Assembly: GCA_947383645.1 (NCBI GenBank)
Contig: CANDEH010000055.1
Coordinates: forward strand, 1-15,455
DNA from: an uncultured Clostridia bacterium
GTDB taxonomy: Bacteria; Bacillota; Clostridia; Oscillospirales; Oscillospiraceae
DNA: 15,455 nucleotides
Reading direction: 5' to 3'
Below the pieces are notes generated by a model. That model did not search any database. It was not told the DNA's origin and was given only the letters and a program-made list of their open reading frames with translations. Shown here piece by piece: positions 7,271-13,576 of this stretch (position 1 is the stretch's first letter; each line of letters starts with the position of its first letter). The translations under genes were made by a program, and so were the position numbers.

Positions 7271-7723
7271 ATGGAGAACCGGCATTGGGAGGACTTGCAG
7301 CCCCTTCGGATCCCCTGCGGCTGGACCGTGCGGCTCCACAAGCTGCGGTGCGGGGAGCCAGCGGAGCTGCCGGCGGAGGACGGGCGCTGGCTTTTTTGCT
7401 ACACGGAGGACATCCTCCAGCTTCAGGCGGACCTCCGCCGGCGGCGCGACCATCGGACAGAGACGCAGCAGCTGACGGTAGATCTGGGCTGGTACCCGGA
7501 CGGGGACCCCGCCGGGGCCTTCCGGCTGGCAGCGGTGCTGGACGGCGACTGGGAGCGGCCCCTGCTCGCCTTCACCTCCCGCAGCGAAACGGCGGTGGTG
7601 GAGACACTGGAGCACTGGCTCCACCGGGAGCTGATGCCGCTGCGGTATATTGAGGACGCGGAGGCGTTCCGCAAAAATCTCCCCGCCCGGCGGCGGAATA
7701 CGCGGGAGGAGTGCGCGCGATGA
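7271..7723 (+). CDS. Hypothetical protein, 150 residues
   Basis: I do not recognise a family. The product is soluble, acidic to neutral and tryptophan-rich (GWTVRLHKLRCG, WLFCYTEDILQL, LGWYPDG, DGDWERPLLAF), without a signal peptide or membrane segment; its C-terminus is Arg-rich. The pattern is a compact alpha/beta protein, with a possible helical end (VVETLEHWLHRELMPL). ATG 7271 is preceded by AGGAG 4 bases away and starts 11 bases after pgsA. The stop overlaps the next start in ATGA, so it belongs to the operon. Codon use matches the neighbours, which supports a real gene. Confidence 0.75.
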   Translation: MENRHWEDLQPLRIPCGWTVRLHKLRCGEPAELPAEDGRWLFCYTEDILQLQADLRRRRDHRTETQQLTVDLGWYPDGDPAGAFRLAAVLDGDWERPLLAFTSRSETAVVETLEHWLHRELMPLRYIEDAEAFRKNLPARRRNTREECAR

Positions 7724-8169
7724 CAGCGATGCTTGTACTGGCGGCCCTGGGCCTGCTGCCCTTTCTGTTTGGCGGCGTGATGGATGCCTGTATGACGGCC
7801 CACCCGGAGACTCTGCCGCCCTTTCTCCCGATTGGCCTGGCGACGCTGATCCTCTGGTTTCTTCTGTCCTTCGCGGCCTGCCGGTTTGTCCGGGGGATCG
7901 GGCGGGTGGTGATCCCCCTGAACCTCCCCGCCCTGGCGGTGCTGGCGCTTATAGGGGTACAGACCCTCCGCGGGAGCTTCTGGATGAACGCCGCGGGGGC
8001 ATGGACGCAGCTCTTTTACCTGCCCCTGATCCACATGGGCGGGCTTGTGACCCGCTGGAGCGGCGCCATGTTCCCCGCCTTCTGCGCCTGCTTTTTGATG
8101 ATGCTGGCGGCCTCCTGCCTGGGCGGCAAGGCGGGAGAGAAGCTGCTCTACAGTACCGCTGAGAGATAG
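7720..8169 (+). CDS. Hypothetical multi-pass membrane protein
   Basis: The 149-residue product has four to five hydrophobic segments at about 3-23, 36-54, 64-82, 97-112 and 117-135, with short loops and few charges, so it is an integral membrane protein. No enzyme motif is seen; scattered cysteines (C24, C54, C122, C124, C133) lie mostly in or near the membrane segments. I chose ATG 7720, which overlaps the preceding stop as ATGA, over a GTG at 7711. The coupling to the gene at 7271 suggests that the two products act together, but nothing shows how. I cannot assign a family. Confidence 0.75.
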   Translation: MTAMLVLAALGLLPFLFGGVMDACMTAHPETLPPFLPIGLATLILWFLLSFAACRFVRGIGRVVIPLNLPALAVLALIGVQTLRGSFWMNAAGAWTQLFYLPLIHMGGLVTRWSGAMFPAFCACFLMMLAASCLGGKAGEKLLYSTAER

Positions 8170-8185
8170 AAGGGGGCGTGGCACA

Positions 8186-8743
8186 GTGGGCAGATTGGTG
8201 GGCTTAGAGGAGCTTGATTTCACCAACCGCCAATTCTGGGCATGGTTTCTCTCCGTCAACTACCCCGACGCCCTGTTGGAGGAGACGGATCAGACCATGT
8301 ACGAGCTGGTGGAGCAGGTTTTGCCGGTGGATGTCCGGTGGACGGACGCCTTCACCGGGTACTGCGACGGCGTTCTGGAGGAGCGGGACGGCTATTTGGA
8401 CGATCCCACCACCCTGACGGCCGCTTTGGACGGCGGCGACACTTTGAAGATTGCGTTCCACCCCGGGGATACCATTTTCTTCCTGAACGACACTGAGATC
8501 GGCTGCACCGGCCCCCACCACAGGGCGGGAACCGTATCCTGTAACCGCCTGCGCCGCCTGCTGCCGCTGGAAAACGGGGCGGCGCTGTTTCAGCTGCTGC
8601 TGCCTATGGCCCGCGTAACGCCGGAGGAGGCCGGAGAGATCCGCCCGCTGCTGCGGGAGCACCTGGAGCGAATGGGTGTGGGGCTGCCGCTGGCGTCGGA
8701 GCTGGCGGAGTGTCTTCTCTCCGGCATCACAGCGGCGGACTGA
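8186..8743 (+). CDS. Hypothetical protein, 185 residues, GTG start
   Basis: The product is a soluble acidic protein I do not recognise with confidence. Features: an N-terminal aromatic segment (FTNRQFWAWFLSVNYPD, 12-28), a central GDTLKIAFHPGDTIFFLN stretch (84-101) followed by DTEIGCTGPH, and a helical C-terminus. It has no membrane segment or signal peptide. Its look recalls small immunity-type or DUF proteins of Firmicutes, but this is only an impression. The GTG start is supported by AAGGGGG at 8170-8176, 9 bases upstream; no in-frame ATG lies near. It follows the membrane protein by 16 bases and is the last gene of the + operon, convergent with the ABC-F gene. Confidence 0.72.
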   Translation: MGRLVGLEELDFTNRQFWAWFLSVNYPDALLEETDQTMYELVEQVLPVDVRWTDAFTGYCDGVLEERDGYLDDPTTLTAALDGGDTLKIAFHPGDTIFFLNDTEIGCTGPHHRAGTVSCNRLRRLLPLENGAALFQLLLPMARVTPEEAGEIRPLLREHLERMGVGLPLASELAECLLSGITAAD

Positions 8744-8749
8744 CAAAAA

Positions 8750-8778
8750 GCGCCCCCGCCGCCCGCGGGGGAGGGCGC
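8750..8778 (+). terminator. GC-rich hairpin after the last + operon gene
   Basis: GCGCCC at 8750-8755 pairs with GGGCGC at 8773-8778, with more G-C pairing inside, 6 bases after the stop at 8743. No T-run follows, so it is not a classical intrinsic terminator, but it lies where one is expected and is preceded by AAAAA. Confidence 0.4.
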
Positions 8779-8807
8779 ATCCATGCCCCGGCGTCAAACA
8801 ACCTGAA

Positions 8808-8850
8808 AACAGCGAAGCGGGTGAGGGAAAACCTCACCCGCTTCGCTGTT
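8808..8850 (-). terminator. 19-bp perfect hairpin terminator of the ABC-F gene
   Basis: Bases 8808-8826 and 8832-8850 are perfect inverted repeats of 19 bp around a 5-base loop. Read on the - strand the stem ends in GTTTTC, giving a short U-tract 18 bases past the ABC-F stop. On the + strand no T-run follows, so it mainly ends the - strand transcript, though the stem may also stop RNA polymerase coming from the + operon. Confidence 0.75.
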
Positions 8851-8867
8851 CGGGAAACGCCCCGCGT

Positions 8868-10334
8868 TTACGCCTGTAGGGCCACCACCTTTGTCGCGAT
8901 CCGCTCCCGAAACATTCCGTCGTGCTCCACAAACACCATCGTGGGGGCGAACTCCAGCAGCAGCGCCTCGATCTGCATGCGGGAATAGATGTCGATGAAG
9001 TTCAGCGGCTCATCCCACACGTACAGGTGGGCCCTCTCGCAGAGGCTCCGGGCAATGAGCACCTTTTTCTTCTGCCCGTCGGAGCAGCTCTCCAGGCGCT
9101 TTTCAAACTGCACCTGTGTAAAATCCATCTTCTGCAAAATCGCCCTGAAGAGGCTCTCCTCCAGCCCGTGATCCGCCGCGTAGTCCGTCAGCGTCCCCCG
9201 GAGGTGGGCGGTGTCCTGGGGCACATAGGAGACCACCAGCCCCGAGGCGGTGGCAACCGTGCCGCCGTGGTCGATGTCCGCCCCGGTCAGGAGCTTCAGA
9301 AGGCTGCTCTTCCCGCTGCCGTTGCGCCCGTCGATGGCCACCCGATCCCCCTGCCGGACGGTGAAGGAGACCGGCGGACAGACCGCCTGGCCGCCGTACC
9401 GGGGCACCACGGCCTCGAAGGCGGCCAGCCGATCCGCGAAGTGGGCAAGGGGGAACAGCTTCAGCCGCTCCGCGCTCTCCCGGTTTTTCAGGAGGCCGCT
9501 CTTCTCCTCAATGGCCCGCTGCTGTCTGTCGGCGATGGCCTTGGACCGCTTCATCATCTTGGCGGCCTTGTGGCCCACATACCCCTTGTCGGCGGCCCCG
9601 ATCTTGCTGGCCTCCACCCGGTCCGACCAATCCGCCGTCCGCCGGGCGGACTGCCGGAGGCGTCTGATATCCTTTTGCAGCCGCTCATTCTGCGCCTCCT
9701 CGGACCGCTGGCGGTCCTGAAAGTCGGCCATATAGGCGGAGAAATTGCCGCTTCGCACCTCAATATCCGCCCGGTTGACGGCCAGGATGTGGTCCACGCA
9801 GCCGTCTAAAAACTGCCGGTCGTGGGAGACCAGCAGAAACCCCCGCTTGCGCCGCAGGTACGCCGACACCAGCTGCCGGGCCCGGGCGTCCAGATGGTTG
9901 GTGGGCTCGTCGATGAGCAGGAACCGCCCCGGATTGAGAAACAGCGCCGCCAGCAGCGCCTTGGCCCGCTCCCCGTTGGAGAGGGTGTCGAAGGGCCGGT
10001 ACAGCGTCTCCGCCTCCATCTCCAGACTGCCGAACTCCCGCAAAAACTCCCACTCCTCCGCGGCGGGACAGACCTCGTGCAGGATCTCCAGCGTCGCCCG
10101 CTCAGGCCGGTCCACCGGGTAGGGGAAGTAGGAGAACGCCGCCGAGGCGGTAATCCGCCCCCGGTAGTCGTAAGCCCCGGTCAGCAGCCGGAGGAAGGTG
10201 GTCTTCCCCCGGCCGTTCCGGCCCACAAACCCCAGCTTCCAATTGGTGTCGATCTGGAAATTGACATTTTCAAAGATATTGTCATAACTGGAGGGGTAGG
10301 AAAATGTCAGCCCCTCCACTTTAATCATAGACAT
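8868..10334 (-). CDS. ABC-F ribosome protection protein, Lsa/CplR-like
   Basis: ABC-F proteins of this type bind the ribosomal E site and dislodge antibiotics from the peptidyl-transferase centre; the Lsa/Vga/CplR group protects against pleuromutilins, lincosamides and streptogramin A. The 488-residue product has two ATPase domains and no membrane segment: Walker A GRNGRGKTT (38-46), signature LSNGE (118-122), Walker B LLIDEP (139-144); second domain Walker A GRNGSGKSS (336-344), degenerate signature CSDGQ (417-421), Walker B YVWDEP (438-443). The linker (about 205-310) holds GYVGHKAAKMMKRSK (251-265), typical of the Lsa group. I chose ATG 10334 because GGAAGGAGG lies 7 bases upstream. High GC says host gene. 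Which drugs it covers cannot be read from sequence. Confidence 0.9.
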   Translation of the reverse strand: MSMIKVEGLTFSYPSSYDNIFENVNFQIDTNWKLGFVGRNGRGKTTFLRLLTGAYDYRGRITASAAFSYFPYPVDRPERATLEILHEVCPAAEEWEFLREFGSLEMEAETLYRPFDTLSNGERAKALLAALFLNPGRFLLIDEPTNHLDARARQLVSAYLRRKRGFLLVSHDRQFLDGCVDHILAVNRADIEVRSGNFSAYMADFQDRQRSEEAQNERLQKDIRRLRQSARRTADWSDRVEASKIGAADKGYVGHKAAKMMKRSKAIADRQQRAIEEKSGLLKNRESAERLKLFPLAHFADRLAAFEAVVPRYGGQAVCPPVSFTVRQGDRVAIDGRNGSGKSSLLKLLTGADIDHGGTVATASGLVVSYVPQDTAHLRGTLTDYAADHGLEESLFRAILQKMDFTQVQFEKRLESCSDGQKKKVLIARSLCERAHLYVWDEPLNFIDIYSRMQIEALLLEFAPTMVFVEHDGMFRERIATKVVALQA

Positions 10335-10360
10335 AGAGAACCTCCTTCCCGGTGCTGCGC

Positions 10361-10405
10361 CCAAAGCAAAACGGAGCTGCAAAGAAAGTCATTCCTTGCA
10401 GCCCC
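10361..10405 (-). terminator. Attenuator-type intrinsic terminator in the ABC-F leader
   Basis: On the - strand, bases 10405-10392 and 10386-10373 form a 14-bp stem (12 Watson-Crick and 2 G-U pairs) with a 5-base loop, followed at 10372-10361 by GTTTTGCTTTGG. This is a good intrinsic terminator that ends only about 26 bases before the ABC-F start and inside its own leader. It would stop transcription before the gene unless an alternative structure forms. Confidence 0.75.
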
Positions 10406-10422
10406 GATACGGCACAGCGCCG

Positions 10423-10473
10423 CCTGCCCGCCTTCAGCGGAGGGCGAGACGGTATCAGCGGAGGCCGGGCAGG
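10423..10473 (-). promoter_or_regulatory. Mid-leader stem with a 10-base direct repeat in its loop
   Basis: CCTGCCCGCCT at 10423-10433 pairs with AGGCCGGGCAGG at 10462-10473 with one bulged base. The loop region holds TCAGCGGAGG twice (10434-10443 and 10455-10464), 21 bases apart. It lies between the upstream stem and the terminator and may act in switching between them. Confidence 0.45.
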
Positions 10474-10487
10474 ACAGGTGCGCAGCT

Positions 10488-10558
10488 TTCTTGCAAATGG
10501 GCGCAACTATACCACGCCAACGCGGTACAATTGCCTATTCCAATGTTATTTGCAAGAA
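10488..10558 (-). promoter_or_regulatory. Long-range leader stem overlapping the upstream ORF
   Basis: TTCTTGCAAAT at 10488-10498 and ATTTGCAAGAA at 10548-10558 are a perfect 11-bp inverted repeat; past a small internal loop GCGCA/TGCGC extends the stem. The upstream arm covers the last codons of the small ORF at 10546-10569, so a ribosome stalled there would block this stem. A smaller hairpin with ACC/GGT and CG pairs lies inside. Confidence 0.6.
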
Positions 10559-10569
10559 GAATTGCGCAT
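10546..10569 (-). CDS. Possible 7-codon leader peptide of the ABC-F gene
   Basis: ATG at 10569 opens MRNSSCK followed by TAA. GGAGAGGGG lies about 7 bases upstream, and the predicted transcript start is about 25 bases upstream. Such short ORFs ahead of drug-resistance genes are used as ribosome-stalling sensors; here the ORF overlaps one arm of the leader stem. An overlapping GTG frame of 43 codons (stop near 10455) is the alternative. Translation is not proven. Confidence 0.35.
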   Translation of the reverse strand: MRNSSCK

Positions 10570-10601
10570 CCTTCCACCCCTCTCCCGCTATATTTGCGTC
10601 C

Positions 10602-10630
10602 AGTATAGCACAGCGCGCGGCGGAAAGCAA
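10602..10630 (-). promoter_or_regulatory. Probable promoter of the ABC-F gene
   Basis: On the - strand TTGCTT (10630-10625) and TATACT (10607-10602) are separated by exactly 17 bases. Transcription would start near 10595, giving a leader of about 260 nt before ATG 10334, which contains the small ORF, two stems and the terminator. Confidence 0.6.
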
Positions 10631-10631
10631 G

Positions 10632-10835
10632 GAAAAATCCCGAAACCACGCTGGCCTTTCACGCTATTGGCCCGCGATTCCGGCAAATTCACAAATCACA
10701 GCTTGAGGCTGAGATATGCCATAATATCTTGTGACGAGTTCAGTTGCCCAACAAAATTCACGAACAGGGACACGATCAACTGGACTTTTCGTGGAAAAAA
10801 TAGGACAATAGGACTTGAACACAAGGAGGTTCATT
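10632..10835. other. Junction between GC-rich backbone and lower-GC element
   Basis: No gene is seen. The sequence changes from GC-rich to about average GC across this stretch, and mobile-element genes begin to its right. CACGAA at 10759-10764 and TTCGTG at 10788-10793 form a spaced inverted repeat, and CACGAAC also occurs in the XRE control region (13518-13524). The element's left end is probably here or just left, but I cannot fix it without an empty site or the right end. Confidence 0.4.
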
Positions 10836-10955
10836 ATGATAGAATTAACGTATACGAGAGTGGGAGACTACTACATTCCCGATCTGATACTTGACGAGGG
10901 ACCGGAACAGGATGTATTCTATGGCAAGTATGGTGATCTAGCTCCGTATCTGTAA
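10836..10955 (+). pseudogene. tnpV: Truncated tnpV-like transposon ORF
   Basis: A 39-codon ORF with an excellent ribosome site (AAGGAGG at 10823-10829, 6 bases upstream). Its start, ELTYTRVGDYYIPDL (3-17), resembles the N-terminus of TnpV proteins of Tn4451-type clostridial elements, followed by a short GKYG motif (30-33). TnpV is normally about 110-120 residues, so two thirds are missing; none of the expected C-terminal part is seen in any frame in the 41 bases left before the recombinase gene. The intact ribosome site suggests the short peptide is still made. The function of TnpV is unknown. Confidence 0.6.
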
Positions 10956-10996
10956 GACAGTTTACAGTGCCTTTTTGCCTATGAGCATCATTTGGG

Positions 10997-12715
10997 TTAC
11001 TTGGAATCCGAGCCCATGAGCTTGTCCAACGGGATATAGCCTACGAAATCGTAGTGGATTTTGATATTGACTTTGCGCTTATCGGATTGGTCTGCAATCT
11101 TTTCCAAATAGATGCCTTTCACCAACTCGCGTAAGGCGTATGGGGTTAGCTGCTGCAAATCCACATATTTGCTGGCCATCTGAATGAACCGGTCCAGATT
11201 ATCCATCTGTTGGCCCTGCTGGTCAATCTCAACCCTCAAAGACTGAATCTGCTTCTTTAACTCCGACTGCTCATCCTCGTACGTCTTGCTCATCAGAGTA
11301 AAGCGTTCATCCGAGATACGTCCAGATACATTATCCTCATAAATTCGGATAAACAGGCGATCCAGTTCGCTTAACCTTTTTTCCGCTTTTGAAAGACGCT
11401 TCTGGCTTGTTCTTATGGTCCCTTCGCTCTCCAGTTTTAGCTCTTCTTCCATTACCGACCGAAAGTAGTTCTCATGATATGCGACATACTGTAGGACCAG
11501 CCTGATATGTTCCAAAACCAGTTGTTCCAATACAGCGGTTTTGATATAACAGCCATTGCACTTTTCTCTATCTTTACGATGCGTAGAACATACAAAGTAG
11601 TCCGGGTACTTTTCGGGGACATTGCTGCTGCAAAAGTACATTCGCTGTTTGCACTCGTTACAATATAGGATGCCAGAAAACAGGCTCGTCCTGCCTGTCC
11701 GGGTGCGTCGTACCCGCTTCTCTCGTAACTCCTGCACCTTATCAAAGACTTCTTGAGACACAATCGCCGGATGCGTATTGTAGAAAACAAGTTGGTTTTC
11801 TTCCGGATTGAGTCTCTGCGTCTTGTCCCAAATGGAATTTGTGTAGGTTTTGAAATTGACGGTACATCCGATGTATTCCTTGCGCTGTAACATGACCGCT
11901 ATGGTTCTGACATTCCAACGATACGGCTTTTCCGGGGTCTGGTGGGATGTGTTCCTGCCCTCACGCTGGTGATATGCAGTTGGATTTAGAACCTTGTCAT
12001 TTTCCAGTGCTTTGGCAATTTGCACCGGGCCGCAACCCTCCATGCAAAGGGTGAAAATCCGTTTAACTACTTGAGCGGCCTCCTCGTCTACAATCCATGT
12101 CCTCGGGTTATCCGGGTCCTTTTTGTAGCCATAAGGAGGATTGACCGCTAACGGCTCCCCACGCTCTCCCTTTGCCTTGTTGACAGCACGGATTTTGCGG
12201 CTGGTATCGCGAGCATAAAACTCATTAAACCAGTTTTTTATTCCAGCAAAATCATTGTCGATGCTGTTCGGATCAATGGTGTCATAGTTATCATTGATGG
12301 CAATGAATCGAACGCCGTATTTCGCAAAAGTGATGTTCGTATACATCCCGGTTAAAGCGGAGTTGCGGCCAAATCTGGAGAGGTCTTTGACAATCACAGT
12401 GGAGACATGACCAGCTTCAATTTCATCCAGCATCTTTTGAAACCCCGGTCTCTCAAAACTGGTTCCAGAGTACCCGTCGTCCACGAAAAACAAGGGGTTA
12501 AGAAAATGATTTTGTTTTACATATTGGAGCAAGATATTTTTCTGATTGCTGATTGAATTTGACTCGCCTGCCAGCGCATCCTCTTGGCTAAGCCGACAAT
12601 ATAAAGCGGTGATCTTTTCAGTTGCCCGTAACATTTCTGTATCCTCCTTTGATGGGGCAACTGTCAGCATAGAATTGGGTGTTTCCATTATAACAGATGA
12701 AGCGTCATTTGTCAT
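10997..12715 (-). CDS. tnpX: Large serine recombinase, TnpX-like
   Basis: Large serine recombinases of this group excise and insert Tn4451-type elements through a 2-base crossover with a covalent serine-DNA link. In the 572-residue product, the resolvase domain (about 34-180) has catalytic Ser43 in YCRLS and DLSRFGRN (111-118) with the conserved arginines; a recombinase domain follows (about 185-310), a zinc ribbon with C352, C355, C376 and C386 or C389, a coiled coil (about 430-510) and a C-terminal DUF4368-like part. The start at 12715 overlaps the upstream stop in ATGA and has GGAGG at 12723-12727; an in-frame ATG at 12634, with AGGAGG 8 bases upstream, would give 545 residues and a more usual N-terminus. 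All key residues are present, so it is probably active. Confidence 0.93.
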   Translation of the reverse strand: MTNDASSVIMETPNSMLTVAPSKEDTEMLRATEKITALYCRLSQEDALAGESNSISNQKNILLQYVKQNHFLNPLFFVDDGYSGTSFERPGFQKMLDEIEAGHVSTVIVKDLSRFGRNSALTGMYTNITFAKYGVRFIAINDNYDTIDPNSIDNDFAGIKNWFNEFYARDTSRKIRAVNKAKGERGEPLAVNPPYGYKKDPDNPRTWIVDEEAAQVVKRIFTLCMEGCGPVQIAKALENDKVLNPTAYHQREGRNTSHQTPEKPYRWNVRTIAVMLQRKEYIGCTVNFKTYTNSIWDKTQRLNPEENQLVFYNTHPAIVSQEVFDKVQELREKRVRRTRTGRTSLFSGILYCNECKQRMYFCSSNVPEKYPDYFVCSTHRKDREKCNGCYIKTAVLEQLVLEHIRLVLQYVAYHENYFRSVMEEELKLESEGTIRTSQKRLSKAEKRLSELDRLFIRIYEDNVSGRISDERFTLMSKTYEDEQSELKKQIQSLRVEIDQQGQQMDNLDRFIQMASKYVDLQQLTPYALRELVKGIYLEKIADQSDKRKVNIKIHYDFVGYIPLDKLMGSDSK

Positions 12716-13035
12716 TCGCTTTCCTCCGAATTTTTAGCATCCTGCTCCATAATTCGTTTGAGTTTTTCGTCTAGTGTCTCGGTTCCGTCATAGCTGCCCG
12801 TTACGGAGTAGATTGTGCCATCTATTTCCCTCTGCACAGTCAGAGCGGGAAACCAACAGGCGGACGGATTCTTGACAATAATGTGTCCTTCCTCATCAAA
12901 GCGAGTTCTATGCTGGATGTGATCTTCCGGCAGCGGCGCACACTTGGCGTAAGGATCGGGATTGGTGAATTGATAGCCGGGGACCTCATCCGTCTCTGCG
13001 TCCATTAACGGCTCTGCGGGTAATTTTTTGTCCAT
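12712..13035 (-). CDS. tnpW: TnpW-like transposon-encoded protein
   Basis: The 107-residue product ends with VQREIDGTIYSVTGSYDG (68-84) then TETLDEKLKRIMEQ (85-98), the pattern of the TnpW family found next to large serine recombinases in Tn4451-like elements; the role of TnpW is unknown. The first about 60 residues (with PDPYAKCAPLPEDHI) are longer than in the minimal family. ATG 13035 has GGAGG 8 bases upstream. Its stop overlaps the recombinase ATG, so the recombinase is probably translated by coupling. Homology is judged by pattern only. Confidence 0.7.
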   Translation of the reverse strand: MDKKLPAEPLMDAETDEVPGYQFTNPDPYAKCAPLPEDHIQHRTRFDEEGHIIVKNPSACWFPALTVQREIDGTIYSVTGSYDGTETLDEKLKRIMEQDAKNSEESE

Positions 13036-13067
13036 CTGAAAACCTCCAAAAGTATTTCTGATAATAC

Positions 13068-13113
13068 AATAAAAATCAGCATTGCGCGGAATAGAGCAAT
13101 GCTGATTTTTATT
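13068..13113 (-). terminator. 18-bp perfect hairpin after the XRE gene
   Basis: Bases 13068-13085 and 13096-13113 are perfect 18-bp inverted repeats around a 10-base loop, with T-rich arms so that a T-run (ATTTTTATT) closes the stem on the - strand and also on the + strand. It overlaps the TAA of the XRE gene (13109-13111) and lies 33 bases before tnpW. It should separate XRE transcription from tnpW-tnpX and may work in both directions. Confidence 0.85.
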
Positions 13114-13444
13114 TGTTTTGTGAGCTGCAAGCTTTGGAGTATAACTGCAAAATTTTAAGCGCATCCTCGCGCTGCTGGGGTGATAATCTACCAAGTGCTT
13201 CCGTCAGAGGATTGTCAAGGGAATATGACAAATTGCCAAACAGCAGATAGTCAACGCTGATTGTCAAAATATCGCTCAAACGAATGAGCGTATCCAGCGA
13301 TACACTCTTTTCGCCGCGTTCTATCATCTGATAAAACCGCAGACTTATGCCAGCTTTTTCAGATACAAAGTCTTGCGTAAAATTCAGCAACTTGCGTCTG
13401 CTATGAAGACGTTCACCGAATAGGAGCAGTTCATCATGCGTCAT
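13109..13444 (-). CDS. XRE-family transcriptional regulator
   Basis: The 111-residue product has a helix-turn-helix of the Cro/cI-XRE type at about 8-68: GERLHSRRKLLNFTQDFVSEKAGIS with the recognition region SLRFYQMIERGEKSVSLDTL and the closing ISVDYLLFG. The C-terminal part (80-111) is a short helical segment, perhaps for dimerisation. I chose ATG 13444, which has GGAAGGG about 9 bases upstream; a TTG at 13462 would add six residues. The gene is divergent from the SLOG gene across a palindromic control region, which it probably binds to regulate itself and its neighbour. It is typical of repressors in mobile elements. Confidence 0.9.
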   Translation of the reverse strand: MTHDELLLFGERLHSRRKLLNFTQDFVSEKAGISLRFYQMIERGEKSVSLDTLIRLSDILTISVDYLLFGNLSYSLDNPLTEALGRLSPQQREDALKILQLYSKACSSQNK

Positions 13445-13464
13445 GTTATCACGCCCTTCCAATG

Positions 13465-13556
13465 GTTCGTATTTTACAACTTTTGGTTCGCTTCTATAAC
13501 GAATTTTTAGTTGCTATCACGAACTATTAGGTGTAAAATAGAACTGCTACTATACT
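13465..13556. promoter_or_regulatory. Divergent control region with palindromic operator candidates
   Basis: GTTCGT (13465-13470) and ACGAAC (13519-13524) are mirror half-sites, with CAAC (13477-13480) and GTTG (13510-13513) nested inside; at the centre TTCG (13487-13490) and CGAA (13500-13503) form a further pair spaced 9 bases. This is a likely binding region for the adjacent XRE repressor. TATACT at 13551-13556 could be the -10 of the + strand SLOG gene, with no good -35; a - strand promoter is not clear. Confidence 0.55.
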
Positions 13557-13576
13557 GCTCAAAAAGGGCAGAATAA

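Noticed and set aside
10434..10464. CRISPR-like repeat from TCAGCGGAGG occurring twice
   Set aside because: Only two 10-base copies 21 bases apart inside an RNA leader; no array.
10352..10894. 180-codon + strand frame
   Set aside because: It runs across the ABC-F leader, its promoter and the junction, and ends in the wrong frame of the tnpV-like ORF; no ribosome site or domain.
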